Shown: positions 1-16,677 of the stretch, one piece after another | Layout: each line of letters begins with the position of its first letter | How positions within the stretch are numbered: the stretch's first letter is position 1 | NCBI RefSeq assembly: GCF_051622035.1 | Contig: NC_135360.1 | Coordinates: forward strand, 13,444,001-13,508,000 | DNA: 64,000 nucleotides | Direction: 5' to 3' | Origin: Arctopsyche grandis | Taxonomy: Eukaryota > Arthropoda > Insecta > Trichoptera > Hydropsychidae | Translations under genes and position numbers: made by a program | The notes under the pieces: generated by a model | What the model was told of the DNA's origin: nothing | The model's input: only the letters and a program-made list of their open reading frames with translations | Databases searched by the model: none

Positions 1-151
1 CAGCTACATCTGGCGGTCCGAGCCGGGATCACCGGACATACGAACCCACGGGGGAATCTAAAGCCGACTGACAGATGTTCGGCGCAAAAAAGGAAGAAGA
101 AGAAGGCCGTAAAAACACAACCAACGGCCATGAGGGCTTTTAGCTCGAACA
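1..151 (-). mobile_element. Edge of a minus-strand LTR (family L2), cut by the window
   Basis: Positions 1-151 are similar throughout to 1221-1370, which is the 5' part of the complete L2 LTR at 729-1370. Read on the minus strand it begins TGTTCGAGCT at 151 and runs off the left edge. No coding sequence is visible. It is an old LTR-retrotransposon remnant; whether it is a solo LTR or part of a longer copy cannot be told from this window. Confidence 0.6.
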
Positions 152-728
152 CATCTACCACTAATTTGACAGAAAATAAAAGCCAACTTTATTCATAAGC
201 ACTGAATTATTGTTTAAAAAAAAAGAGGACAGTCCGAGTATATTTTAAGAAAATATAGAAAACAAAAGAATCGTGTCATGAAAGAAAAAACATTTTTTTT
301 AAAAGAAACCGTTGGTAAAGATATAAATGTAATAAAATTTCTATGAAGTTTTAATAATAATGACGGCTTTCCACTGCACGATTAAAGGTCTGTTCATACC
401 TAGTCAGCACGTACCGACTTCAGCAGGTATCCGGCCGTACGAAAAGTATTCTTTGGTACATTTTGTATGGGTATATTCGTACCAACCGTCACGTTTACGC
501 CACGGCAGGCTTACAGCAGTACCCGACATTTCCTGTTCATACCTTACAGCAACATCCATCAACGTATCGTATCCGTTTTTTTGGCCATCGTGGAAATATA
601 TACGCGAATAACGTGCCATGAGTCTGCCGCTTTGCTGTTTTGGACCAATTATTGATAGTGACAGTTGACAGCTGTTCAATCTTTCGACATGGTTTTGGCG
701 CAAATATTTAAAAATTTTTTACGGAAAT

Positions 729-1370
729 TGAACGATAGCTGCAGGAGCTGTACTGTGTGTATATGTATGGGTGACCAGTGACTGTGGATGTGTCGTCGTC
801 TCGATCAGCTTGCTCTGGAACGGTGCGGGGTGGGGGAATTATACAAAAGAGTAACGGTTATGATCTCGTTTTTATTGATGAGTAGATGGCGCGCCGGGGA
901 GTTTCTCGGCGCCTGTGCCCCTTTATGGCGGAGGCTGTGGATTGAGTAGGCTGTGGCTGGTCAGGAAGGGTAGACCAGCCACGCCAAGACCTTCTCCGTC
1001 GGAGTCTCACGAGCGTCTGAGAGCTCGCCGTGTTCGAGGCTTGGGTCGAACACGTGGTCGAGTATAGTCGGTAGACATAGACGGTGAGGCACGACTATGG
1101 AAGAAGCCATACTCCTTCTATTATGGAGGGCTTCTATGATGCCAAGCGCTCGCCGTGATTCGCTTGGGTGGATCACGGGGCCAGCCTGCCTTAGTTCGAG
1201 GCCGGCTTTTACGAGGGACGCTGCATCTGGCGGTCAGCGCCGGGATCACCGGGCGCCGGACCCACGGGAGAATCTAGAGCGACTGACAGCTGGTCAGTGT
1301 AAAAGAAAGAAAACAAAAGCCGAAGCCGTAAGAGGACAACCAACGGCCATGAGGGTTTTTGGCTCGGACA
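729..1370 (-). mobile_element. Solo LTR, family L2 (642 bp)
   Basis: On the minus strand it starts TGTCCGAGCC (1370) and ends GTTCA (729), giving TG...CA termini. It is flanked by the same five bases, GAAAT, at 724-728 and 1371-1375. An AATAAA lies on the minus strand near 870-880. There is no internal region, so it is a solo LTR left by recombination. A 5-bp duplication fits BEL/Pao or Copia and some Gypsy elements; the superfamily cannot be decided. It sits inside the piggyBac-like element, so it is younger than that insertion. A related LTR edge lies at 1-151. Confidence 0.65.
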
Positions 1371-1752
1371 GAAATAATTAAAAAAAATTTGTCCATCATC
1401 CACAAGCGTCTTATACAGTGTCCAAAACTTTCCTTCGGTTTTTCTATTTTTTTAACATGGGATGCACATCAAAACGCCTCCGTGCTTTTTTATTGCCTTC
1501 TTGAACTTCTTCTTCCAACAACAACGCGATTATACATAATTTTTCGTTCGATAAACGCCGAAACATTTTTGCTGACTTGTATTCACGTATGAATGCACGT
1601 GTATGCATTCATATTGTAAGTACTCGACAATACGACGTAAGCAAAATTGCGCCGTATCGTCATGGCCTGCAATGTATAACTAAGCCTATTTTGCCTTGCA
1701 CTTGGCCAAATTGCTGTAAGCGTGACGTGACCGCGACGTGTAGAATAGAAAT

Positions 1753-2555
1753 TGTAGGAATCTCGTCATCGTCATCGTCATCGAAACATTCGAGAATATT
1801 CCGCAACAACAAACTACATTCCCGAAAACCAGACGTCGCACACCTGTAGCCATTATATTAAACTCAAGCGGAACGATGCCAAAATCCTTCGAGAATGATC
1901 CACCCTTCACACTCGAGCGGAACGAAACCCAGACGACATACACCTGCATTAATTATATTAAACTCAAGCGGAACGCCCCTACCAGTCGAGTGGAACCAAA
2001 ACGGTCGAAACACGCCGCCACCATTAAAATACATCGAGCGGAACGGCGCCAATCGTTCCAGAAAATTCTACCCCTCGACAAAAGAACATTCCTCTCTTAC
2101 GCATCAACAAACCACCACCATCGATCAGGTGATTCCAGAAACACTATAAAAGGAGGTACAACCCAAACAACGCCAGTCGACCCACAGCAGCAAGCGTCGA
2201 CACACAGCAGCAGACCAGTCAACATACAGCTCCTGACCAGCCACCACTACACTACGCGGACTTGGAAGATCAACCAGCCGGACGAGCCAGCAACACACTG
2301 CCGTATCCAGAGACCTTCCGAACATAGCCGAACAACGAGCCAGCAACACACTGCCGCATCCAGAGACCTTCTGAACATAGCTGAATGCCGAGCCAGCGAC
2401 ACTCTACCATATCCAGAGACCGCTGAACGACATACTTTTGCCCACAAATATAATACCTTTGTACAACCATAGGCAAACAATAAAACTTTATAAAACTAGC
2501 ACAACAGTGTTTCGTTAGGCTGGGATACGGTCAACACTTACCTACCCCGCCTACA
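1753..2555 (+). mobile_element. Solo LTR, family L1, copy 1 (803 bp)
   Basis: It begins TGTAGGAATCTC and ends CCCCGCCTACA, with 4-bp duplications AAAT at 1749-1752 and 2556-2559. A TATA box (CACTATAAAAGG, about 2143) and an AATAAA (2479-2484) are placed as expected for an LTR promoter and poly(A) site. The early part carries repeated GCGGAACG motifs. Between TATA and AATAAA lie three units of a 53-bp tandem repeat. The closest relative in the window is 21327-22065. A 4-bp duplication is typical of Gypsy-type elements, but without an internal region this is only suggestive. It is a fossil with no coding capacity. Confidence 0.75.
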
Positions 2556-2660
2556 AAATGAATAGAAATATGAATAGAAATGTAATAAAATGACATATTT
2601 GAAACGGAGTCGTGCAATGCTGAAGCCGTGCAGTGCCGTTAAGTATGAACAGACCTTTAA

Positions 2661-2929
2661 AAGAGAATACACAGCTATTGAAAGCACACATGCGACGGTC
2701 AAATGCTTTAGTTCGCCTTTACACGTGCTGGATTGATTAAACCGGCACCGCGCCTGTGCCGGGTACTAGGCTCAGTATTGTATGGGAGAATGTGGTGAGC
2801 TACTTTCGGTCTCGTGTTGTCTCGTCGAGACCCGAGACCGAGAGTCTCGACGAGAATATGGAGCCCGCTTAACGTATTTACCTAAAGGAAAAATAAAATC
2901 GGTAAATTGATTTGAAAGTGTCCATGGCA
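2661..2929. other. Non-coding stretch with a GC-rich hairpin
   Basis: No gene is visible. Around 2805-2865 the sequence GGTCTCG...GTCTCGTCGAGAC...CGAGACC can fold on itself. It lies between the piggyBac-like element and the presumed ctp promoter. I do not recognise it. Confidence 0.3.
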
Positions 2930-3176
2930 GACATGGCAAATACGGTGTGCGTCAGTGTTGCCAGGCGCGCTTGAAAGACGCACCTGAAAGAGCCGCAGCG
3001 GGCGACCAATAGTGAGCCAACGGCGGGTCGCCATATTGTCAGTGCGGCGGCGACTGCGATCGGTGCGTTCGGTGTGTTCGGTGATCGGCGATCGGTGTTC
3101 GGTGTTCAGCTTTCGTCGTTCGTCGTTCGTCGTTCAGCTCCAGACGTTCGATCTTCATCGGCTGTGGGAATTCCTG
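2930..3176 (+). promoter_or_regulatory. Likely promoter and non-coding first exon of ctp
   Basis: This is a CpG-rich island in an AT-rich region, containing CGCCATATTG and repeated CGTTCG/CGATCGGTG motifs. It ends in a good splice donor, TTCCTG|GTGAGA, at 3176/3177. The next plausible acceptor on the same strand is the TTTCAG at 4631, directly before the ctp start-codon exon. A long 5' leader intron is known for ctp in Drosophila. The link to ctp is inference from order and splice signals. A CT-rich tract (CTCTTCA repeats, about 3308-3342) follows in the intron. Confidence 0.45.
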
Positions 3177-4631
3177 GTGAGAATCGGCCTCTTCGCGTGT
3201 CGCCCCTCCCCTCCCCTCCCCTCCCTCCCCACCCCGAAACCCTCCACACTTTTCCCTCGAAGGTCTCCGCCCTCTTCCGCACGTCCCCTCGAACCTCGAA
3301 CCTTCGCTCTTCACTCTTCACTCTTCACTCTTCACCCTCTTGCCTCACCACAAAACGTCACCATTCCAAATTGATATTCTTCTAGAAAGTACCTTTATTT
3401 TATGATTGCTCAGCTCTACTGAGTCTACTTCAAATATTCGCACATGTGCAAATTCGTACGTGTTATATGAGACGATTCATTTTAAATATTGCCAGTACAA
3501 ATTTTCTCCACATATCTGGATAGCTATTATTTATTTCATTTGCGTTTAAATATTATTTTAATTGCATATTTGTATTCTATTTATAAATATAAATGAAAAT
3601 ATTTAAAAAAATATATTTTAATTACAAATTTATTTACAAAAGTTATCAATATGTATTTTTTTGTCTTTATTTTCTTCAGGTGAATCGTCTTTAGAACGTG
3701 ATTAATTAATATGAAAAAGAAATTCCAAAAGTTAAATTGAAAATTTCTATTTATATTTTTGAAGTTGACAAATATACTAATTCTAGTATTACACCATATT
3801 CGTGCATTTTTTTTTATTTTAATTATAAATTTCAACGATAAACTTAGATTTCTTACAGCTAACATCAAAAATAACCAGCAACGAATAAAAATTAGCGTTT
3901 CTCATTTGTATACATGTCGTTTTATGATGACCTATAAGATAAAGAAGCAAGATCGTATTACTAAAAATTACATTCCCTTTGCAAATAAATTCACTCGAAT
4001 ATTGTCACAGCCAATGAAACCTTTCATTATCATCTTGAAAAGCAAATATTTCTGATATAATCCGGATTAAATCAGTCATCTCACTTACAATAAGATTGTA
4101 CATTCAGCGAAATCGTTGCATACATAAATGGAAAACTATTTCATTTACACTTTATAGGTCAACTGTCAATGGCAACCGTGATGCAAACTTGTATCAGCAG
4201 CCAACAATCTATAAATATAAACAATTTTATCACATAACAAAATATAATAGTACTCGTTTATAATGAACGTGTGTGACAAAATATTGAGAGTATGATACGA
4301 CATTGCGATGATCATAAATGATGCACAGCATTGCACACACGCTACCGCACTGAATTGGAACGTTTATTGATCAAACATCAGTTGTCTTAGATACAATATG
4401 ACGTTTTCAATTTACATTTCTAGTCGACTGGTTGAAGGACCTATTGATTATATATATGACAGAATTAAATGTCAGTGCACGTGTTAGAATTCACACTAAA
4501 ACTAGAAAACCGTCTTATGTGAAGTAATAAACCGCTTTGTATTATAGAATTGTTATATATTTCGCCCTGATGGGTGACGGTTATGTGTATATGTTACTCG
4601 CAATAATAACGTTTTTGTACGATCGTTTCAG
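3177..4631 (+). other. Probable ctp 5'-leader intron
   Basis: AT-rich sequence between the presumed first exon and the acceptor before the ctp start exon. It holds a pyrimidine-rich microsatellite near 3190-3345 and no supported gene. The short open frames here have no recognisable composition. Confidence 0.4.
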
Positions 4632-4644
4632 ACCTGACGACACC

Positions 4645-4983
<339 letters not shown>

Positions 4984-7218
4984 GAATTATAAACACACTT
5001 TACGATCTGATTGTATACCCTCCATCTTTTACTACTCAGTGTTTATTCTTGTCACAATTTGAAGCATCGTTTCCCAAATCATTATCACTATTATCAAAAA
5101 AAAAAATATATATATATATAGAAAGTTGGTATTCCTATGAAAGAAAGTATTATCGTATGATGGGAAATTTTAGTTAATTGAACGCGTGGCAACTAGAATA
5201 TGCTGCTGCGCAGTTATTATAATAATATTGATGTTATTATAATTTAAAATTATAAATGTTATACATACTTTGAAAGATCTTGTATATTATACTATGTTTT
5301 TTTTTCCATTTTATTTTTGTCTATATAAGTTCTATGTACATTTTCGTTTAATTACTAATATCAAATCTTCGTCCATGCGATACTTTCAGTAGCCAAATTA
5401 CATACTGATCATTTTTAAACAAATGTATAACTTTAACATCCGCGTGTATACATGTATATGTGTACACATTGACCGCCGCATACGTGCAATACAAACACTT
5501 GACTAGATTAAAAGAGCATGACAGAATGTACACCTATATATGTATTCACGATGTTACATATTTAAATGTAAATTCACTTTAATATATCTAGTATTAATGT
5601 CTGGATTGAATGTGTATGAAAGGTGTTTGCTGTGTTCCAAAATACGCATAAATAGTAAATTTTATTTTGTTCAGTCGAGTTTATTAAAAAATATATAAAA
5701 AAACAATTTATTGTTTCAGTAAAAATATACATATATATATACGAGTGCCCTTTTCTATATTATCCACTTCATAAACCTCTCGCACAGTTTCATAATGTGG
5801 GATGTGAGAATTCACTCTAAACATTCCAAAAAATATAAAACTTCATTACTAGAATTATTTTTCGATAATTATTCTGCACTTCTGGTCCTCGATACTCTTT
5901 AAATGTTTACATTTTATTGCGTAAAATTAAGAAAAGAGCTTAACAGAGAGCAACTTAACGGATTATCTATTTTGATATGAATTACACTTTTTGTACTACA
6001 GCGATATTTTCGAATTCGCCTACAAATAAAAGTTAGATTGGTACATTTTTAGATTAAATTAGACGTGCTTTCTTAAATTTTACACTCTCACGAGTCCTCA
6101 ACTGAAAATTACAATAAAAGTTTGATTTTGGGTGTAGGGAAGCACACTTGCATTGAAGAGCGGAATCGTTTATTTGTGGTAAATTAAATGTGTTTGTGTC
6201 TATAAATGTTACACAAAGTGTCTAGTTTTATTTGCACAGTTTTCAAACAATTGCATGACAAATTACACACGCACAAAACATGATAATTGTATCTTCGGAT
6301 ACATGCTTTGTATTTTGTTAAATTTATTTCAAACTATTGACATAAATTTTTAAGTTTAACGATTAACTTTTTTTATATATTAAATTTCACAATGATAATG
6401 TTATTTTACGAAGATTTTGACTTGGGTATTCTTTAATTTAAAGAAATGTTTTGAAAAAAAGTTATTTTCCAATTGAGAATCATCGACATGAATTTTCAAA
6501 CCAACAGAATTATTTTTTCACGTTGAATGGTTCAGTTTGTGAGGTCAGTTTATGACGGTCTGTCAATTTTAATGAACTATTGTATGGTATCATGATTGTG
6601 TAAAGATAGTATAAAATACGGATAAAACTTTGTATTATAATTATTATTATTATAGAAAAAATATTTGTCTGTAAAGAAATTTTCAACATTCAGAATAGAT
6701 TACAGAGTGTAATTTGTAACATGAACATTTTTTTTTAAATAATTTAATATTTTGATCTCAATTTCAATCCAATAAATTATAAACTCATATCAGGTTAAAT
6801 TATATATTTCTTCAGTGGTGAATTTTTTAAAGTAGGATAAATAAAAATCACTTAAATATTATTCCTCTCTAGAATTTGTACTTACTGTATGCATTTTACC
6901 TGAAGTTTTAAATGTGTGTTCTTAATTGATGTTTCAAATTATTAAGCCACTTTTGAGACACTTACGTTGTTGATTGTTTTTTTGGATGCCCGATGACTAT
7001 TGTCGAATAACTGAAGGCGTCTCATTTTGAGTTATGTTTGAAAAATATATAGTTATTTATAAATTGAAGTATTGTCACTGTAAAAGGAAGCATTTCGTTT
7101 GTTTTGTCTGTGGCAATAAAATAAGTTCTCTAAAAGTTTGTTTTCAATTACTTTTTCTTTTATTCCCCAACCACAAAAATATAAATAACAGTTATTAATC
7201 AATAAACTTCAAAATACT
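4984..7218 (+). other. ctp 3' untranslated region and shared tail-to-tail poly(A) zone
   Basis: There is no coding sequence in this 2.2 kb. It is AT-rich with TA microsatellites (5106-5120, 5728-5740). AATAAA on the plus strand at 7115-7120 and AATAAA on the minus strand (plus-strand TTTATT, 7159-7164) lie about 45 bp apart. They probably end ctp and Coq5 respectively. Whether ctp uses the whole distance or an earlier site cannot be told. Confidence 0.45.
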
Positions 7219-9472
<2,254 letters not shown>

Positions 9473-11243
9473 GTCGACAGCTACTGATTTGACAATTCTA
9501 ACATACCGCTCACAAAAATGCTACCACATACAAAAAACATTGCAAGTATACCACATGAAAAAATGAGTTCGAATTTCCGCATGATCACAAAACTTCATCT
9601 ATTCTTACTACGTAAGTAATAAATCAGCTTAAATTTGAATGTGTGCATGCACTGGTAATCAGATTATTCCACAAAAAGCGATCTCACGCACGTCACTAAA
9701 ATCTCGATCACGGAACATCTGGCTGGCACTAGAGTTCTTGTTAGTTCAACATTTCGGATTGATGGAGTTTTTGGGTGCCAGATATTCCTTGAGTGAGATT
9801 TTAGTGACGTGTGCGAGATCGCTTTTTGTGGAATAATCACCGAACCGTATGCACTAGGTTTATCACGCGGTAAATATATTTGAATTTAAAAAAAAATTCC
9901 ATTCGAACAAATTCTCGTTTTTCCAACCCTCAAAATCTCGAAATGAGTAATTCTGGAAAAAAAAGTGTTCTTTGGAGTGTATGTATTGGCGGGCCGCAAT
10001 ATAGACATTATTTCCTGTTTTAAACCATTCGATTCTTTTGAGAAGTTATCCAGAGCAGAAGTGCCCCTTTCAAAAGTCTGGGAGTCAGGGAAAGGGGAAT
10101 CGGTCGAATGGGGCGGATGAAGAACTACGTATTCATGAGGGTACGTTTTAGTAGCGATGACACGAAAAAATGTTTAGTAACTAAAGGGTTTTGGCGAGTT
10201 GATGTACGTCCCGCGTGATGTTGATGTACGTACCTGGCAGGTATACGTTCGCTCCCTCTCTCTCACACGCAGGTAGGGTCGCGTCTCGCTCGTTGCAATA
10301 TGTTTTCGCTCGTTTTTCAATATTCCCACAACCCACGAGAAAGCGACCCTTACCATGATAAACTAGAGACATTTATCTATATATCCTCACAATTTCATTT
10401 CTGTCCGCCGTGGGTTTTTCTCCCATACTATTTGCCCATTGACCTTTAATTTGGTTCCCAGTATTTTGTATTTTTTAAGTAAAATCAACTTATTCAATCT
10501 CTGAAATTTAACAAATCTATGCCTTCTTTTGACATTGACCAACCGAGAAATGTAATATTAATAGAAGTGGCTTTAGGTGTTATATTGTTGTCAAGTGACA
10601 TTCTGTCCACGGACAGATCTAAATAATTTTAGCATCAGTCGTATTTGACGCTTGGTACTCGACGTATGTCCGATAGAAACTTCTCTGTTTGTTTATATTA
10701 CTCGCAAGATGGGCAAGCATCGGTAAAAATTGCACAATACATTCAAAAACACACAATAAACAGCATGGCATACATTTTTATAAGTAAATTGATCCGTGCG
10801 ATGTAGCGTATTTATAGAGACGTATCGCGTAAAATTGACAACAATTATTTATTCGTAAGTGCACCTCTATTCTTATTACATCTCTCTGTTGACCAACGTC
10901 AACCAGGGGTATTAAAATTAAATCTAAATTCATAATGTTTATCAACATTTATACGTATATACTTTTATACGTATATGTGTAGATATGACATTTAGCATAT
11001 TTAATTTATTCTATTAGCGTTATTTGGTAAACTTTCACAGCATAAATTATGCATATAAATGTAAAGTAAACATAATAGAAATCTGTTTTATAACATTTGG
11101 TTACAAGTATCTGCACAATATGCACTGGCAGTAGCGGTGCATGACCTGAACAGTTGCGAACCTTGAGATTATCGCTATTGCTTTGACAAATGACAGCTCT
11201 GCTCGGTGACAGCTCCTGTCATCTCTCGTCTGCTACTAATACG
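9473..11243. other. Head-to-head intergenic region between Coq5 and GUCD1
   Basis: The two genes diverge here, 1.77 kb apart. A family A MITE lies at 9654-9846. Around 10165-10370 there is an unidentified stretch with CT-rich and GTACGT-rich parts. No further gene is supported. Confidence 0.4.
9654..9846. mobile_element. Palindromic MITE family A, copy 1
   Basis: Long inverted arms, 9660-9715 against 9789-9840: one arm reads CAAAAAGCGATCTCACGCAC, the other its complement. Right end AATCACCGAACC, left end GGTAATCAGATTATT. The flanks ATGCACT on both sides suggest an 8-bp target duplication with one change. Related copies lie at 28933-29145 and 36833-37010. It is non-coding; the superfamily is not certain, but 8-bp duplications fit hAT or P-like elements. 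Confidence 0.7.
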
Positions 11244-12182
11244 ATGAACCCCCACCTCCGTCAAGGTGTGTTCCATTTCATTATTTCAAAACTTAAAGTG
11301 CATGATATAATTGTTGTACATATTCGTCTGTATCGTAGATATTCCTCCATGCGTTAAGAGGGATCTGTCACATTTCAAACAACGTTTTAATTGGGATTGC
11401 GGTGTGACTTGTGTGTTGATGGTTTTACCAGATCAAGAACGAGCTTATTTCCTAACAAACTTTGAACAGATATGCAAAGAAGAAGGATTCAATCACAGCA
11501 CTTGGACCATCGATCTGTGCTACCTGTTGAAAAGATTTAATGTTTTACACAATTACTATACCACAACTCTGGGAGTTCATCCTGGTTACAGAGGACACAC
11601 TTACTATGATAAAATATTGATTGAGGTTTTTATGAATAATTCTTTGTATGTTTACTAATATAAAACACACTAGAGACGTATTAATATTTTTTGCTTGTGT
11701 GGATATGTAGGATGAGTCGAGAATAAATAAAAGATTTACGGTCGCTCGGTCTGAAAAAATATATGTGGAGCAAGCCTCTTTGAATACATCCCACCTAATT
11801 AACCATCTTTTGCATTATGGACCTATTATTTTGTTGATCAATGCTAATCTCCTCACTTGCGACGTATGTAAAGTCAACAAGTTGACCTTAGAGTTGAGGT
11901 GAGTATTTTCAATACAAATTTTTATCTATGTATTTTTGTAAATCCTTGAATTTGCCAGTTTAAAATTTTCACAGATCTTGTTTTCCATGGCCAGTGCATT
12001 ATGCTGGACATTATATTGTTTTGTGTGGCTATAATGGCTTCAAGCAAAAGTTTTTCTATCGAAACCCAAGTTTCAAAGACAGACTTTGCGCAGTGTCTTA
12101 TCATAATTTAAACATTGCAAGAAAAAGCTACGGAACTGATGAAGATGTAATTTTAATATTTAACGATAATCGCAACGTATAG
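11244..12182 (+). CDS. GUCD1: GUCD1-like protein (Guanylyl_cyc_2 family), complete, 4 exons
   Basis: Exons 11244-11265, 11339-11625, 11711-11898 and 11975-12182 give 234 residues. The family is named for a weak link to guanylyl cyclases, but its fold motifs are papain-like. Here the NWDCGVTC motif (residues 25-32) carries the putative nucleophile Cys28, and VHYAGHYIVLCGY (173-185) carries His178. The C-terminal SYGTDEDVILIF is typical of GUCD1. The role in cells is poorly known. Exon 1 is tiny (MNPHLRQ plus one base); its start is the only in-frame ATG, and the donor AAG|GTGTGT follows. It is convergent with reptin. Family identity is strong; the catalytic assignment is inference from motifs. 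Confidence 0.9.
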
Positions 12183-13035
12183 CTTACTATTAATATATCA
12201 AACAATTTCGAATATTAAAATTATAAATTTATTTATAATTTATAATTCATAAATTTGTTTTAAATCAATAGGCTGTTAGATCATTTTTTATTTACTAAAG
12301 AATTTTCCTATCAATTAAGCAGAAGTGCAATTTATATACTTAAGGTTGTGATAATATTTTTTTATGTGTATTTTTATAATCATTGATATATCTTTAAGAT
12401 AATGTATTAATTAAAATTTGAGTAATATAAATTAATCTTTAAGATAAATATATTTCATCGAAATGATTATTCCTTTCAGTTTGAAACATTTCGTTTGAAT
12501 TTTTTAGTTTATCTATATTTTAAACAGTTAAGATAATAATAACAAGAAAAAATATATATGCTATATCTCGACAACAAAAAAATATACATATGTGGAAAAA
12601 TTATGATACGTTTTGATATGACTAATATTAGTATGTACCTGTGCTTTTGACATCAATATTTGATTAATGATTTAAAAAATCTGTCGTATTATATTATATG
12701 TAGAGAATTTTTATAAAGATGCAAATTTGGCTATGTATATTTTTTGGAAATGTGTACTTTTATCTAGAAAACACAAAATTGGATTTAAAATATTTATTAT
12801 ATCTAATGATACATATGTAGTTGTAAGTTTTTAAATGTAAACATGTGCCTAAATAAACATATGAGACTTGGAAATTAGTATAATTTGATATTTAAAGAAT
12901 TTATTAAACACTAGGAATGAGATTGCATCACGAGAAAAAAAAGTATATATGTATGTAACACTGCATTACATACATTTTACAGCAATAAAAATAAATTTGT
13001 ATTTGGGAATGATTTTTCATTGTATAAAAAAATAG
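12183..13035. other. Tail-to-tail intergenic region, GUCD1 and reptin
   Basis: Very AT-rich with no gene. AATAAA on the plus strand at 12852-12857 and on the minus strand (TTTATT 12900-12905) face each other about 45 bp apart. The two 3' ends probably meet or overlap here. Confidence 0.45.
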
Positions 13036-15344
<2,309 letters not shown>

Positions 15345-15825
15345 ATTGAAAATAACCGTATATTCAATTAATATAAACTGATTGGATAGCCAATACTAAT
15401 TGTATTAGAATTGATCAAACGACTAGAATCACTCCCACAAACATAACCTAAACGTCAATGTAAAAAATAAAGCTAATCACTGAATTGACTATTGGGTAAC
15501 ACCTGAATCGTCAAAATATGTGTAAAATGTATGATTTGCGATTGTAAAATATACAAAATGATCATGAAAAACACAAAAACGAAGGTCTCATACCATGTTC
15601 GCGGGTTACCGGGCAACTGCGGTCTAAAGACTAAGCGTGTCGTCTATACTCTTGTCCTCTTAACAAATATTGAAATTTCTTTCTCTGGTTTTGGGGAATG
15701 AGAGGAGGGAGCTTAGGTTCAGTTACAATTTTAATTTATCGTAATGGATTATTAAATTGAGTGGCTTTTTCAAAAAAAGTCAATTCCAGCATATACATAT
15801 TTTTTATAATTAGATACAAAAAAAG
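15345..15825. other. Region upstream of reptin
   Basis: It should hold the 5' leader and promoter of reptin (transcribed leftward). No other gene is visible. It ends at the target duplication of a family B MITE. Confidence 0.35.
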
Positions 15826-16061
15826 GGTTCGATGATTACTAGTCAAATGTGAACCGGTCACAGGATAACCGGTCGCTCTAGATCGGTCACACGTGATCAC
15901 CCGTCACACTAAAACTGGTCACGAGAAAACTGGTCACACCCTAAAATCGGTTAATCAGTTTTCTCGTGACCAGTTTTAGTGTGACGGGTGATCACGTGTG
16001 ACCGATCTAGAGCGACCGGTTGTCCTGTGACTGGTTCACATATGACTAGAGTCCGTTTACC
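15826..16061. mobile_element. Palindromic MITE family B, copy 1, with exact 8-bp duplication
   Basis: Starts GGTTCGATGATTACTAGTC and ends GACTAGAGTCCGTTTACC. Identical AAAAAAAG at 15818-15825 and 16062-16069. The arms are nearly complementary over about 110 bp, with repeated GGTCAC motifs (ACCGGTC, CACGTGATCAC, ACTGGTCAC). There is no coding capacity. RNA or single-stranded DNA from it would form one long hairpin. Confidence 0.8.
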
Positions 16062-16376
16062 AAAAAAAGAGAGTTTTCCATTAAAAACGAGATTTATGAC
16101 TAGCCAATCTATGGCTTATAGACAAATAAGCTTCATAGATTTATTTTACACTGGTATGCTTAATAATTTATTGCAATGACGATATATTAAAATTTTTGCT
16201 GTATGTCTCCAGACGCCCCTCTAATGAACGCTTACACGAAAACCATGTGAAACGTATAAGAGGTTAGTAATAAAAGCGACCATATCCAGAAAAATTTAAT
16301 CCTAAACCGATCGCATCTCGTCGAATTCAAAAAGCTAATAACAGGGTCAGATTTTGTTGTTCATATAGTTGTATCC

Positions 16377-16553
16377 AGGGCTTTTTTCCTAATGTAACAC
16401 AGCGGAACAGCGTTCCGGCACATTTTTGTCTCAGCATTTTTTATGTTTCAAACGAATATTCTATATAATATAATTTGTATATAATCTTTTCCAATAAAAA
16501 CTTGACAAGAAGTGAGTTCCAGCATCTTTTTTTTCAATAAAAAAAGCTCTAGT
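16377..16553. mobile_element. Possible small inverted-repeat element
   Basis: Short inverted ends (AGGGCTTTTTT against AAAAAAAGCTCT) and similar flanks (TAGTTGTATCC and TAGTTATGTCC) suggest an old MITE. It includes GCGGAACAGCGTTCCGGCAC. Not verified by a second copy in this window. Confidence 0.35.
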
Positions 16554-16677
16554 TATGTCCTTTAGCGAAGTATTAATTTAGAACTGTTCACTCATTTTGT
16601 AAAAAAAACTGCTCTTACTTATGTACATTGTATATATGTAACTTCTTAAAAATAAAATAGGAATCTCCATTTAGTAT

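Larger units (their letters stand above)
386..2656. mobile_element. Non-autonomous piggyBac-like element (TTAA flanks), host of two LTR insertions
   Basis: The left end reads TTAA then AGGTCTGTTCATAC (382-399). The right end is the inverted form followed by TTAA (2643-2660). Similarity between the ends continues imperfectly for about 38 bp, including a shared CTTCAGCA. A TTAA target duplication plus inverted termini is the signature of the piggyBac superfamily. No transposase frame is visible. About 1.45 kb of the 2.27 kb is two later LTR insertions (729-1370 and 1753-2555), so the original element was roughly 0.8 kb. Family assignment rests on the TTAA and terminal repeats only. Confidence 0.6.

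Noticed and set aside
1876-2472. 198-residue plus-strand open frame
   Set aside because: It lies wholly inside a solo LTR and its sequence is set by the 53-bp tandem repeat; the matching region in the second LTR has a different frame. Not a gene.
3012-3385. Overlapping open frames of about 100 residues on both strands
   Set aside because: They arise from a CpG- and CT-rich, stop-poor promoter region with simple repeats; no domain is visible.
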